Counted from the first letter of the stretch, positions 18,444-28,448 are shown. The stretch: 48,836 nucleotides of DNA from Gilliamella apis (GCF_002142155.1 NZ_NASD01000019.1:1-48836), one strand, 5' to 3'. Numbers and translations are program-made. The notes: generated from the sequence alone by a model not told the origin.

Positions 18444-18869
18444 ATGATTAAAAAATTAACCAATATACAAATCCATAACAATACAATCATTATTGATGGC
18501 CATGACAGTAAAGTTCATATAGATGGAACTTGCTTAGAGGTAGCTCTATTAACAGCTGAAAATAATATTTTGTTATTTGTTACTTTTGATTGTCCATTTG
18601 AAGAAATTTTAGCTATTTATTTATTCGATTTACAACAAAATCGAATAATTGATAAAGCGATGATATATCAAATGTATTATACAGGTTTTTTCAGTGATTT
18701 AGTGATTGTTTCAGAAAAAAGTCTGTCTTTTGAATTTATGATCGAAGGCGGTTGGACCTTAGCGTTATTTGATAAACCCAAAAAATCGCTAAGTCATTTA
18801 TTACCCATGTCAATGGTGAAGCGTCCTTTTTCATTAACAAGATACTTTAGTCTAAAAAGAAATGTTTAA
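18444..18869 (+). CDS. Conserved-looking hypothetical protein, cytoplasmic
   Basis: A 141-aa protein without signal peptide or membrane helix. It is rich in beta-strand patterns (NTIIIDGHDSKVHIDGTCLEVALL) with a basic C-terminus (PFSLTRYFSLKRNV). I do not recognise the family. It stands alone between the DeoR gene (divergent) and the tautomerase/MBL pair, 219 bp further on. The 14-bp palindrome just upstream suggests it is regulated. Codon use matches the neighbours, so it is probably a real gene. Confidence 0.55.
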   Translation: MIKKLTNIQIHNNTIIIDGHDSKVHIDGTCLEVALLTAENNILLFVTFDCPFEEILAIYLFDLQQNRIIDKAMIYQMYYTGFFSDLVIVSEKSLSFEFMIEGGWTLALFDKPKKSLSHLLPMSMVKRPFSLTRYFSLKRNV

Positions 18870-19088
18870 TTCTATACTAAAATTGTTAGCCTCCAGTTCT
18901 ATGCCTATTTATAAATAAAAATCATGCTCTAATCTAATTTGTCTATTAACCATTTCGATGAGGACATCGAAATTATCCATTAGCATAAAATAGATAATCT
19001 TTTAATAATATTGCTACGCTTTAAAAGATGATAGTACTTATCTGGTTAGGTTAATAAATTCAGTTAAGTTGATAATGGAGAGAATCAA

Positions 19089-19415
19089 ATGCCAAGTATT
19101 ACAATTTATACTTCAGAAAATCATAAGATTGAAAATGAAGCTTTTTCTGAATTTTCAATTTGTTTAAAACAGTTAACCCAAAAAGTGTTGAAAGCCAAAG
19201 ATGATAATATACACATAGCTTATTTAACAACTGATATCGGTTATGGAAGACCGATCTATTTTGAAGCCAAATTAAGAAAAGAAGTTTTTCGTAATGAAGA
19301 GGTGATGAAAACCTATTTACATCAGGTTGATTTATTAATTGAAGAAAAAATGGCTGTTAAAGCCAGAATTCGTTGTTTTATGTATGACGTCGACTATATA
19401 TTTGCTAAAAATTAA
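19089..19415 (+). CDS. Tautomerase-superfamily protein (CHMI-like)
   Basis: A 108-aa protein that begins Met-Pro. In the tautomerase superfamily, removal of Met exposes the catalytic N-terminal proline. Size and layout (MPSITIYTSE..., central RPIYFEAKL, C-terminal ARIRCFMYDVDYIF) fit the 5-carboxymethyl-2-hydroxymuconate isomerase-like subgroup better than the 60-70 aa 4-oxalocrotonate class. It has a good Shine-Dalgarno (GGAGAG) and lies 12 bp before the MBL-fold gene, so the two form an operon. The substrate is unknown; an aromatic or oxo-acid degradation role is only inferred from the family. Confidence 0.6.
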   Translation: MPSITIYTSENHKIENEAFSEFSICLKQLTQKVLKAKDDNIHIAYLTTDIGYGRPIYFEAKLRKEVFRNEEVMKTYLHQVDLLIEEKMAVKARIRCFMYDVDYIFAKN

Positions 19416-19427
19416 AGGTTTCTAACT

Positions 19428-20264
19428 ATGAATAACGAATTTTCAAACAAAGAACTAGGAAATATTTTAGTTACAGCAATTAGTGATGGTTACTTGGAGG
19501 TTAACTTTGATTTACTGGCAAATATTGATTTTGCAGAGTGTGAAAGAATCCAGCGAAATGCTCATCAAAAAAAACTAAATGCCGTGCATATCAATACATT
19601 TTTAGTTCAAAAACAAGGAATGAATATTCTAATTGATGCTGGTGCTGGTGGAGTAAAAGGTTGGGGAGGAGAATTAGTTAATAATTTAACTAAGCTAGGT
19701 CTTAAAGCTACAGATATCGATGCTATTCTATTAACTCATGCTCATCCAGATCATATTGGCGGTTTGCTTACTTCAAATGGAGAAGTTGTTTTTCGAAATG
19801 CTAATTTATTGATTAGTGAAGATGAGTATAATTATTTGCAAGATGAAAAATCTTTCCTTTCCGCTTCAGAACGTGTAAAAAATAATATTATTTTAGCTCG
19901 CAATGTTTGCAAACAGTATCAAGATAGATTGAGTTTCATTAATAAAAATCAGGTATTTCCTAATATATTTGCTATTCCTCTACCAGGCCATACACCAGGA
20001 CATACGGGTTATAAAATTGTTGGTAGTAAGCAAAGTTTATTAATTTGGGGGGATATTGTCCATTTCCCATATATTCAATTATTAAAACCAAATGTCTCTA
20101 TTGCTTTTGATTATGATCCGAAATTAGCAACAGAAACACGTTCCCAAGTGCTAAAAATGGTTTGTCGCGATAACATGCTTGTTGGTGGTATGCATTTTGG
20201 ATCCAAAGGTTTCGGTTATATCAAGAAAAATCGAACAGGATATGAAATAGTTATAGATGATTGA
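19428..20264 (+). CDS. Metallo-beta-lactamase-fold hydrolase
   Basis: A 278-aa MBL-fold hydrolase. All metal-binding motifs are visible: HAHPDHIGG (near residue 104), GHTPGHTG (near 188), the bridging Asp in WGDIVH (near 208) and a terminal His in GGMHFGSKG (near 256). The pattern with NAVHINTFLVQ and LIDAGAGG is that of the AHL-lactonase/arylsulfatase-like quorum-quencher branch rather than glyoxalase II, but substrate cannot be assigned. There is no signal peptide, so it is cytoplasmic. It is second in an operon with the tautomerase-like gene, convergent with a LysR regulator. Confidence 0.87.
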   Translation: MNNEFSNKELGNILVTAISDGYLEVNFDLLANIDFAECERIQRNAHQKKLNAVHINTFLVQKQGMNILIDAGAGGVKGWGGELVNNLTKLGLKATDIDAILLTHAHPDHIGGLLTSNGEVVFRNANLLISEDEYNYLQDEKSFLSASERVKNNIILARNVCKQYQDRLSFINKNQVFPNIFAIPLPGHTPGHTGYKIVGSKQSLLIWGDIVHFPYIQLLKPNVSIAFDYDPKLATETRSQVLKMVCRDNMLVGGMHFGSKGFGYIKKNRTGYEIVIDD

Positions 20265-20415
20265 TTAAGTATGGTTATTTATCAAAAATGATTTTTTCAT
20301 TGGATTAATAGGTTAAGTACTTTTATATTAACTGTAATGTGAATTAGCGTTATTTTATAAATTCATATCCATTGCAAGTTATATCTTTATCATATTTCTT
20401 AAATAAAAGTTATTA

Positions 20416-21303
20416 TCAATAGCCTATATAGCTTAATCGAGGATCTTGAAAAACTGAAGTAATCATATTAATCAATTTGTTGATGTCAAAATAAGAATAG
20501 TTTGTGTGATGGACCAATTCGATTTTGAACTCATTAAATTGTTTGTCTAGCTTATGTAGTTTAATTTTGTTTTTTATCTCATTACTAATTGAACAACGTA
20601 ATACTAATGCGATTCCTTTTCCTAATGCTATATTTGAAAAAAGTACAGGATAAGATCCACATTCAATTACTCGTTCTGGTTTAATATTACAGGCATTAAA
20701 TAACATTTCGAAGTTTCGTTTTGATGTTGCGCATTGTTTACTACTGACCAAAAAAGTTTTGCCATCAAGATTAGCAATATTGGTAATTGTTGGGTGACTT
20801 TTATCTGTTGCTATAACGAGTTCAGATGCAAGTAGTATTTTAGTTGTATGTTTTTCGTTTGAAAAGCCAGAACCAATAATTACAATATCAAATTCATTTT
20901 TATCATAAGCATTGAGTAAACTGAGAGTATTGCCGATGGTAATATTAATATTTAATCCGAGTTCTTGCCCTAAATTAATTAAGGACGTAATGATATAAGG
21001 AGGTAGGCATTCAATTATTCCAACATTTATATTTGCATAATTTTCTTTGCTATTGGCGATATTTTTTTTGCAATCGTCCGCTAACTTTAAAATTTTGAGT
21101 GCATATTCATACAATATCAATCCTTGTTTAGTTGGAATGCATCCTCCAGTTTTTCTGTCCAACAAAAGGGTATCAAGATTGTTTTCAAGACTTTGTATTC
21201 TATGAGAAATACTCGATTGGACACGATTCAAACGCTCAGCAGCTAAGGTTATATTACCTGTTTCTACAACTGTTACGAACGCTTGAAGTTCACTTATTTT
21301 CAT
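20416..21303 (-). CDS. LysR-family transcriptional regulator
   Basis: A 295-aa LysR regulator. The N-terminal winged helix is complete (ELQAFVTVVETGNITLAAERLNRVQSSISHRIQSLE, residues 4-40), followed by the substrate-binding domain (about 90-290). It is transcribed away from the MFS exporter gene at 21747 across 443 bp, the usual LysR arrangement, and converges on the tautomerase/MBL pair. It could control either; the divergent exporter is the stronger candidate. Confidence 0.9.
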   Translation of the reverse strand: MKISELQAFVTVVETGNITLAAERLNRVQSSISHRIQSLENNLDTLLLDRKTGGCIPTKQGLILYEYALKILKLADDCKKNIANSKENYANINVGIIECLPPYIITSLINLGQELGLNINITIGNTLSLLNAYDKNEFDIVIIGSGFSNEKHTTKILLASELVIATDKSHPTITNIANLDGKTFLVSSKQCATSKRNFEMLFNACNIKPERVIECGSYPVLFSNIALGKGIALVLRCSISNEIKNKIKLHKLDKQFNEFKIELVHHTNYSYFDINKLINMITSVFQDPRLSYIGY

Positions 21304-21746
21304 TTAACACCTTATGTTATAAATCAATTTGATATAGGGACTAATAGATAGTTTTTGGATTTGTGAATAATTTTCAAATAATTATATTTAAATAACAATG
21401 TTCGAATTAAGAATCATATTGTAGTCAAACTAATATGTACTGCATTTTCAGTTTAGAGCCAACACTATTACCGAATCAATTATCTAAAATTGGATATGAT
21501 TAAGGCATCTATCTTTTCGATAAGGTATTCGGTTTTATTCATTGGTTTTCTTGTATTGTAATAAATATAATTTTTAGTAATAAATTCATTTAATTACTTT
21601 ATAGCAAAATGGTTACACAATCAAATGACTGAACATGATTATAGATCTTCTAAACAACGCGTATCGTTTGTTAATGTTGTGTATCCAAATAGGCTATTGA
21701 TAATACGGCAATTCAATATAAATACTTATTAAAAAGATAAATTAAT
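21304..21746. other. Divergent spacer between LysR regulator and MFS exporter
   Basis: 443 bases with no convincing ORF. It is AT-rich and should contain both promoters and the LysR binding site. I see no single outstanding palindrome, and no strong Shine-Dalgarno precedes the exporter ATG at 21747. Confidence 0.4.
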
Positions 21747-23123
21747 ATGATAAACAACCATACACAAGAATTTGGTAGTTCAAGACCTTATTTTGCTACA
21801 GCAGCAATTTTAATCGGCGTCGGGATGTCGGCATTAGATGGTTCAATTGTGAATATTGCATTACCTTCTATTGTTAATGTATTAGATATTGAGGTGTCAT
21901 CAAGTATTTGGATTGTTAATAGTTATCAGATCGCTAGTGCTGCAACTATGCTAATTTGTGCATCATTATCTTCAAGGGTTGGAGAAAAACTTTTTTTTAA
22001 ATTAGGCATGTTGTTGTTTACGCTCTCATCTTTGGGTTGTGGTCTTTCGCCCAACTTCTCAATTCTTGTTGTTATGCGAATGATGCAAGGAATAAGTTAT
22101 GCAATGATGATAAGTGTTGGGTTAGGTTTGTATCGAACTATTTTACCGGCAAATATGTTAGGAACAATATTAGGATTAAATGCAATGGTCTTTGCAGTAG
22201 GTACCGCCATTGGGCCTGCATTGGGAGGCTTTATTATTTCATATTTAACTTGGCCTTGGCTCTTTTATATCAACATTCCGCTAGGTATCCTCGCTATAAC
22301 ACTTTCTTTTGTTTTTTTAGGCAAAGATAGCGAAAAAGGAAAAGGATTTGATTGGTTAGGCGCTATAAGCTCGGCAACTGCATTAGGGTTAACCGTAATT
22401 GCGGTTGATCAAATAGGACATTGGGATAATAAAACCCTTATATCTTGTATTTTTGTTGCGATAATTTTATTTATCATATTCATTAAAGCTCAACATCATG
22501 CAAGATATCCATTATTGCCTTTAGATATATTTCATTCGAGGATATACAGTTTTGCTGTAATTTCTTCAATTTTAATTTTTATCGCTCAAGGTATAGCATT
22601 GGTCAGTTTACCATTTATATTACAACATACTTATGGTTACTCAGTACTTGAATCCGCATTTATGTTTACTCCATGGCCTGTAGCTGTAGCCTGCTGTGCA
22701 CCACTAGCTGGAATACTTTCTAATCGTTTTAATCCAACTAAAATATCTTCAATTGGTGCAGTGCTTTTTTGTTTAGGGTTAAGTTCATTAGCTTTTTTAT
22801 CTGAAACTGTATCTACAATTAATATCCTATGGCGAGTCGCTGTTTGTGGAGTTGGCTACGGTCTGTTTATTCCGCCAAATAATAGAGAAATGTTTACTAA
22901 TGTTAAACATAATCGAACTGTTATTGCCTCAGGAATGTTGTCTACAGCCAGAACAAGTGGCCAGTCAATTGGTGCTGCTATTGTTATGGTAATAATAATC
23001 TCATTAGAGGGTGATAAAGGAATAGATTTTAAACGATTTGTTTTTTATGCTTTTAGTTGTGCCAGTTTTATTGCCTTATTTTCATTTATTGCTAGTATTT
23101 CACGCATCCACAAAATAAAGTAA
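21747..23123 (+). CDS. MFS drug/metabolite exporter, DHA2 type
   Basis: A 458-aa major facilitator with about fourteen hydrophobic segments. The N-terminal LDGSIVNIALPSI (residues 28-40) and the TM5-type motif NAMVFAVGTAIGPALGGF are hallmarks of the DHA2 (EmrB/QacA) group. It should be a proton-driven exporter of hydrophobic or cationic compounds. No membrane-fusion partner gene is adjacent, so it may act alone. Likely regulator: the divergent LysR gene. It converges with the siderophore permease gene, the stop codons being only 18 bp apart. Confidence 0.87.
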   Translation: MINNHTQEFGSSRPYFATAAILIGVGMSALDGSIVNIALPSIVNVLDIEVSSSIWIVNSYQIASAATMLICASLSSRVGEKLFFKLGMLLFTLSSLGCGLSPNFSILVVMRMMQGISYAMMISVGLGLYRTILPANMLGTILGLNAMVFAVGTAIGPALGGFIISYLTWPWLFYINIPLGILAITLSFVFLGKDSEKGKGFDWLGAISSATALGLTVIAVDQIGHWDNKTLISCIFVAIILFIIFIKAQHHARYPLLPLDIFHSRIYSFAVISSILIFIAQGIALVSLPFILQHTYGYSVLESAFMFTPWPVAVACCAPLAGILSNRFNPTKISSIGAVLFCLGLSSLAFLSETVSTINILWRVAVCGVGYGLFIPPNNREMFTNVKHNRTVIASGMLSTARTSGQSIGAAIVMVIIISLEGDKGIDFKRFVFYAFSCASFIALFSFIASISRIHKIK

Positions 23124-23140
23124 TCAAACAATGAACACTA

Positions 23141-24349
23141 TTATTTATTTCTAATCATCAGGTTAATAACAATAATACTTATTAGAGCCAATAAAAAGGC
23201 AATTAAATAATTAAAGTATTCTGCAATTGTCATTGAAATAGAGGAACCAATTATTTCAGAGAATAATAAGCTGCTCTGAAAAATAGCATAATCTGTAGCG
23301 GTTTGTTTTCCTTGCTTGGCAAAAATCATCGTGATGGTATAAATACTAACATTAATCGTTCCTATACCAATACCTAAAATAGTCATCATAATGGTAGTCG
23401 TCATAGGATTAATATAATCAGGCATATAGTAAAGTAAACACCAAAACAGAATTAGGAAAAATAATAAAGAAAAACCAAGTTTAAGCGTCTGATAAGGGTG
23501 TTTAGTTTTTAATAAATAGGCTGCAATGGCACAACCTAAAAGCATAGTTAAATAACCACCAATACCGGTATAGATACCAACATCACTCACAGAGAACCCA
23601 TGATCCAGTAAAATAAATTTAGTTGTGGTTAAAATTACCGAACCAGCAAAAGGTATCATTATCGCAAGCAATAGCATATGGTAAGCATTTTTTCGTTTAA
23701 AAAAATTGTTGATTCTTGCGCGTGAATTGGATCGTGAATTGTGGCCTAAATTGGGCTCTGTCCATATAGTGAGTTGTAGAATCGATACAAAAATAATCAC
23801 AACTAACAATAAGATACTATAGGTTTTTCCTAAATAATCATAACAAACGGTTACACCAGCCCCACCGATAAGCATACCAGTAATATTGCCCATCACTTGA
23901 ATACTATTTATCTGGCTAATCGTATTGTTTTGCGATAAATCAGCTGCCAGTCCATCAGTTGCAATATCGAGTGTTGCAGAAACGATACAGGATAAAATAA
24001 TAACTAGAAGAAGATAAGTAGTAGTTTCTGATGTAAAAGGGGTGAAGGCGATGATGGTTATAAGTATTGCTAATAAACATTGCATTGGCAGTAACCAGCT
24101 TTTCCGATAGCCAATTTTATCTATCCAGTGATTTTCAACTATTGGCGCCCATAAAAATTTAACGACCCATGGTAAACCAGCTAGCGGAATCATTGCTATT
24201 ACAGCTAATGAAACACCTGAATCACGTAAGAGGATAGGGTAGGCGTCAAAAGCTAATCCGACGGGAATTCCTTGTATAATATAGAGCTGTGCAATAATAA
24301 ATAAAAAATAGTTTTTTTGTTTATCTGCGGAGATGGTTTTATATTCCAT
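23141..24349 (-). CDS. MFS siderophore permease, RhtX/FptX type
   Basis: A 402-aa, twelve-helix major facilitator. The N-terminus (YIIQGIPVGLAFDAYPILLRDSGVS...GLPWVVKFLWAPIVE) is characteristic of the AmpG-related RhtX/FptX family, single-protein inner-membrane importers for rhizobactin or pyochelin. Context supports this: it is divergent from an AraC regulator of the PchR/YbtA sort, and a TonB receptor lies just beyond. It would carry a ferric siderophore from periplasm to cytoplasm. A peptidoglycan-fragment (AmpG) role is less likely with these neighbours. Confidence 0.85.
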   Translation of the reverse strand: MEYKTISADKQKNYFLFIIAQLYIIQGIPVGLAFDAYPILLRDSGVSLAVIAMIPLAGLPWVVKFLWAPIVENHWIDKIGYRKSWLLPMQCLLAILITIIAFTPFTSETTTYLLLVIILSCIVSATLDIATDGLAADLSQNNTISQINSIQVMGNITGMLIGGAGVTVCYDYLGKTYSILLLVVIIFVSILQLTIWTEPNLGHNSRSNSRARINNFFKRKNAYHMLLLAIMIPFAGSVILTTTKFILLDHGFSVSDVGIYTGIGGYLTMLLGCAIAAYLLKTKHPYQTLKLGFSLLFFLILFWCLLYYMPDYINPMTTTIMMTILGIGIGTINVSIYTITMIFAKQGKQTATDYAIFQSSLLFSEIIGSSISMTIAEYFNYLIAFLLALISIIVINLMIRNK

Positions 24350-24444
24350 GAGGTGTTTTATAAGCTTCTATAAATAAATATATTATAGATTCTATGCTCC
24401 AAAGAGTATTAGCTGATAAATGGTAGCTTTATTTTGTTGTAAAC

Positions 24445-24463
24445 GCAAATGATATTTGTTATC
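24445..24463. promoter_or_regulatory. Fur-box-like site before the AraC regulator
   Basis: GCAAATGATATTTGTTATC matches 14 of 19 positions of the Fur consensus GATAATGATAATCATTATC. It ends 21 bp before the regulator start codon, in the 135-bp divergent promoter shared with the siderophore permease. Confidence 0.5.
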
Positions 24464-24484
24464 GTTTATTTGTTTGGAGGATAT

Positions 24485-25372
24485 ATGCATTTGGATAAAT
24501 TACCCAATAATAAAAAAAACAGTTCATTCATTGAGTTACAACATGGTTTAGCGGTATGTGTGAATAGTGCCGATGATCTAAATGCCATCGATATCAGTAA
24601 AGCATTTCCTAGTAGTGATAAATGTTTATGTTTTAATTGTCAGTTACAAGGTAAGTTGAGTTTGCAAGTTAAAGATAGGAAACTTGTTACCCATAAAGGG
24701 GATTTGACTTTCGGCTTTGCTGATGGCGAGACTTTTCATCTACAACACTCTAAAGATTTTTGTAACATTGAAGTTATGATAATGCCTGAATTATTGGATG
24801 TTTTACTCGGCGAAATGGATTTTCAATTTTCTAATTTGGATAAGAAAGTGAATTTTTTCCTGCATCATCATCCTATTCATCAAAATAGCAATGTATTATC
24901 TTGTGCTCGCGAGCTATTCTACTTGATGCAAAACACGGACCAATCAAATCGATTATTAGTCTATGCCCATGTATTAAAATACTTAAATTGGTACTTCAAG
25001 TCTTTTGATAATCATTTAGGGCGTCAAGAATTTACCCAATGGGAGTATAAACAATTTAATGATGCACGTGACTATTTAATCAGTGATTTAACCAATCCAC
25101 CAACCATTGATTGGTTAGCCAAGCAGGTTGGTCTTAATCATAGCAAGTTAAAAAAAGGATTTAAGCAGATTTTTGGTAAAAGTATTTATGCCTATTATTT
25201 GACGGAAAGAATGAATAAAGCTAAACAATTATTAATCGAAAATAGTGTTACTGAAACAGCTATTATGCTGGGATATAGTAATATTAGTCATTTCAGTTCA
25301 GCATTTAGGAAACAGTTTGGTGTGTTACCTAAAGAGATGCGCCGCCAGCATTCATATAATAATGTTAAATAG
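24485..25372 (+). CDS. AraC-family regulator of siderophore uptake (PchR/YbtA type)
   Basis: A 295-aa regulator. ATG 24485 is preferred over the upstream in-frame ATG 24449 because GGAGG lies directly before it. The C-terminal 90 residues hold the two AraC helix-turn-helix units (PPTIDWLAKQVGLNHSKLKK and TETAIMLGYSNISHFSSAFR, then FGVLPKEMRR). The N-terminal domain would bind the ferric siderophore, as in PchR. It sits between the RhtX/FptX-like permease (divergent) and the TonB receptor (convergent, 49 bp apart) and is expected to activate both when the siderophore is present. Confidence 0.87.
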   Translation: MHLDKLPNNKKNSSFIELQHGLAVCVNSADDLNAIDISKAFPSSDKCLCFNCQLQGKLSLQVKDRKLVTHKGDLTFGFADGETFHLQHSKDFCNIEVMIMPELLDVLLGEMDFQFSNLDKKVNFFLHHHPIHQNSNVLSCARELFYLMQNTDQSNRLLVYAHVLKYLNWYFKSFDNHLGRQEFTQWEYKQFNDARDYLISDLTNPPTIDWLAKQVGLNHSKLKKGFKQIFGKSIYAYYLTERMNKAKQLLIENSVTETAIMLGYSNISHFSSAFRKQFGVLPKEMRRQHSYNNVK

Positions 25373-25421
25373 TGGCAGCACAGATCAAAGTTACTAATAT
25401 TATGTTGTTACATAAAACATG

Positions 25422-27638
25422 TTAATAGTTATAAATGAAACCAACGCCGATTGTTCTCCCTCTGCCTGGTGATCCAATGGTTGCATCTGGACCATCATGA
25501 GACAGCGCCGGAATATGATATCCCCATAAATCATAAGATTTATTTAATAGATTATCACCCCATACATAAAATTCAGCATTTTCAGTTTTAACGGCAATTC
25601 GAGCATCAAGTTTGTTATAAGCTTTTAAGCCAAATTTATTTTGCACATCAGCTTGGCGAGAACCAATATAGCGATCGGTTATTTGCGTTTCCAATGAAAT
25701 TCCTGAAGCTAAATTAAGCGGTATAGAGTGCAAAATGGTTAAATTAGCATTCCAATGCGATGTATCCGGTACTTGGTTATGTTTTTTCACATGAGCTAAA
25801 CTTTGGCTTGGAGTGCCGACGATTTTAGCATTGGTGTAACCTATGCCGCCGGTAAAGTCCAAGTTTCCAGGCGCTTTCCAAAAACCATCTAGCTCTACAC
25901 CATAACTTCGGATATCATAATTTTCAACCACAGAGACAAATGTTGCTGGATTATAAGCCATTAAATGTTCACGTTTAGTATCGTTATAAAATAATGCCGT
26001 ATTTAATCCTACAGTATTATTTTCAGTCTTTAATCCAATTTCATAAGTGTTTACATAAGCTGATTTATAGGCTTGGTCTGAATAACCCAATGTGGCAAAA
26101 TCGGTCCCTTCATCATTAAAACCACCAGTTTTATATCCTCGTGAATAAAGACCATACAAGGTTGCATAATCATTAAGTAAAAAGTTCAAACCTAGTCGGC
26201 CAGTGGTAAAATTATCGGTTATTTTTTGCTTATCAAAAGCCAAGGTTGGTTTATTTTTATTATTTTCAGCATAAATTGAGTTAGCTAGCCATTTTGCATG
26301 ATAATTCTTCTTTTCGTAAGATTGACGAAGACCGGCTGTTAATTTGAGTTTTTCTGTAACAGGGTAGGTGACTTCACCGAACACACCGACATTATCTGTT
26401 TCAAATTGTCTTCTAATGTTAGCATTCAATGCATTACTTGGATAAAACACATCCATAACATCATAAGTATTTCTATGACGATCATTGGTATAGTAGTTTA
26501 TACCTGCTACCCAAAATATTGGTGCTTCAGGTTTAGATGAAACTCTAAATTCTTGATTGAAAAGATTTTCTTTGGTTAAATAAGACCAATTAGATGGTGG
26601 TGACATACCGCTCAAATGGTGGTACAACCTACCTTCATAAATTGGTGATCTTTTGTCATTTTTACTATACGAATAACCGGTAATAGAACTCAATAAGCTA
26701 TTATCCAACTCATGTTCCACTTTAAAATTGAAACGATAAATATTTTTATCATTCTTATCGCTGCTATTAGGAATGTTAATTTTTGGATGGTGACCGTATG
26801 GACGCATCATATACATATCGTCCATACCCATAGCCTCTTCTATTTCGGTAATAAATGAGATAGATGTGAGTTCGGAAGCTTCCCATAATAATGTACCTCG
26901 AGCGATTTTATTTCTAAGAATACTCACCGGTTTATGGTCATTAACATTTTCTAGAATGCTATCTGCTTCATCATAACGGACAGCAAAACGGCCACTTAAC
27001 TGCTCGGTTAAAGGACCACTGATGACACCTTCCGTTAATATTTGATGGTCTTGTCCAAATTCGGTTCTAAAAGCTGATTCAAAATAGCGAGTTGGTTTTT
27101 TCGAAATAACGTTGATTGCACCTGCCTCGCTATTTCGGCCAAATAATGTACCTTGAGGGCCTTTTAGTACTTCGACACGCTGAACATCAAGTAAATTTAA
27201 GGTCGTATTACTTTTTGATTGAGGCATCCCATCGACATTAATACTAACCGAGCTGTCATCGCCACTCATAGGTAATACAGAACCGACACCACGCATTCGA
27301 ATAGATTTCGCTGCTCCCATATTACTAATTACTTGTACGCCAACGGTATCGTTTAAAGCTTTTTCTAAAGTTGTTTCCCGTCGGTCAACTAGTTTTTTAT
27401 CGTCAACAATATTGACCGTAAATGGAATATCCTTGGCAGACTCTTTTACATGCCTAGCAGTAACGATTAATTGTTCTACTTGATCACTATCGTCTTTTTT
27501 TTCAACTGTATCTGCCATTGTGTTGAACGATAAACAGAAAATACCGGCCATTAACCACGGTGAATTAATAATGCTTTTGTTAGAATAAAGTAAAGCTTTA
27601 TTCGTTATTTTATTGGTGAAAACTAATTTGTATCTCAT
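25422..27638 (-). CDS. TonB-dependent siderophore receptor, FyuA-like
   Basis: A 738-aa outer-membrane receptor. A long N-terminal signal sequence (to about residue 42, ending NTMA) is followed by a TonB-box-like stretch (EQLIVTAR), the plug domain (about 60-180, with RMRGVG, VDGMPQ and VEVLKGPQGTLFGRNSEAGAINVIS) and a beta-barrel ending in an aromatic residue (GVGFIYNY). The plug resembles the FyuA/FptA-type group. AGGA precedes ATG 27638. With the AraC regulator and RhtX/FptX-like permease it completes an uptake set, and a Fur-box-like site lies 116 bp upstream. Its ligand is unknown; no siderophore biosynthesis gene is nearby. Confidence 0.92.
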   Translation of the reverse strand: MRYKLVFTNKITNKALLYSNKSIINSPWLMAGIFCLSFNTMADTVEKKDDSDQVEQLIVTARHVKESAKDIPFTVNIVDDKKLVDRRETTLEKALNDTVGVQVISNMGAAKSIRMRGVGSVLPMSGDDSSVSINVDGMPQSKSNTTLNLLDVQRVEVLKGPQGTLFGRNSEAGAINVISKKPTRYFESAFRTEFGQDHQILTEGVISGPLTEQLSGRFAVRYDEADSILENVNDHKPVSILRNKIARGTLLWEASELTSISFITEIEEAMGMDDMYMMRPYGHHPKINIPNSSDKNDKNIYRFNFKVEHELDNSLLSSITGYSYSKNDKRSPIYEGRLYHHLSGMSPPSNWSYLTKENLFNQEFRVSSKPEAPIFWVAGINYYTNDRHRNTYDVMDVFYPSNALNANIRRQFETDNVGVFGEVTYPVTEKLKLTAGLRQSYEKKNYHAKWLANSIYAENNKNKPTLAFDKQKITDNFTTGRLGLNFLLNDYATLYGLYSRGYKTGGFNDEGTDFATLGYSDQAYKSAYVNTYEIGLKTENNTVGLNTALFYNDTKREHLMAYNPATFVSVVENYDIRSYGVELDGFWKAPGNLDFTGGIGYTNAKIVGTPSQSLAHVKKHNQVPDTSHWNANLTILHSIPLNLASGISLETQITDRYIGSRQADVQNKFGLKAYNKLDARIAVKTENAEFYVWGDNLLNKSYDLWGYHIPALSHDGPDATIGSPGRGRTIGVGFIYNY

Positions 27639-27753
27639 ACTTTTTTCCTAAATTCAGCCATAACCCAAATAACCAATAGGGGTATATTTTTGCTTCATTA
27701 ATAAATTGATTATTTAACGTGCTACTTAGTTAGCAGCATTGATATGTTTAAAT

Positions 27754-27772
27754 AAGAATAATTATCATTTAT
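27754..27772. promoter_or_regulatory. Fur-box-like site before the first TonB receptor
   Basis: AAGAATAATTATCATTTAT matches 13 of 19 positions of the Fur consensus, including an unbroken ATTATCATT core. It is 116 bp before the receptor start on the minus strand. Confidence 0.5.
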
Positions 27773-28448
27773 AATGTAAATGTTTTGCTAGGAAAGGACT
27801 CCCCATATTGGGCAAAAATAACCGAATCAGGTCTGTTTTTTGCTAATTTCACTGTTTTTTTATTTAATTAATTGATTTATATATGAAATATTTTGCTGCT
27901 ATTTTCTGAAATTTTGTGCTTATAAGCATGATATTGCGAAATGTTAGGTTGAATAATCGCATCATTTGAAACTATCATTTAAATAACAAAAAATTATCTC
28001 TCATATCTAATATTCTTAACTTTGTCACTATATGTTATTTAGCATTTATATCGTTATTCTAAATTAGTTGTTAATCATTCTCTGTTACAAGGTGATTCTT
28101 ATAAATTATTTAGTATCTATAGCTATATTTGATTACTGACCTCTGATATGCCAGCCTCATGATAAACGTCTTGCATCAACTGATTTAAATATGGCTATGA
28201 AATATGTAAATAAGTGATCAAAATCAAAATATTTAATATTTCAATTAATAATCTAAATTTGCACAAAAAAACATCTTATTAACCTTTGGTAATAAAGGTT
28301 AAGCATATTGTTTAAAAAATGGCTCAATACAAATGTTATTTTCCTTAATTCATTTAATATCAATAAATTAAATGAATTTCTCATGATGAAAAAACAAATG
28401 TTTGATAGGTTTGACAATAAGTTTGCAATATGATAAAAGATCACCGTT
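27773..28448. other. Gene-free spacer with two strong hairpins
   Basis: Together with the flanking regulatory sites this is a 1.16-kb non-coding gap between two iron receptors. It contains a 9-bp perfect inverted repeat (TTAACCTTT 28279-28287, AAAGGTTAA 28294-28302, 6-nt loop) and a 12-bp perfect one (AATTCATTTAAT 28347-28358, ATTAAATGAATT 28367-28378, 8-nt loop). Neither has a clear T run. Short ORFs here look random. Confidence 0.5.

Noticed and set aside
28253-28444. 63-codon minus-strand ORF in the iron-receptor spacer
   Set aside because: Composed of AT-rich hydrophobic codons across the hairpins, with no start signal; it looks random.
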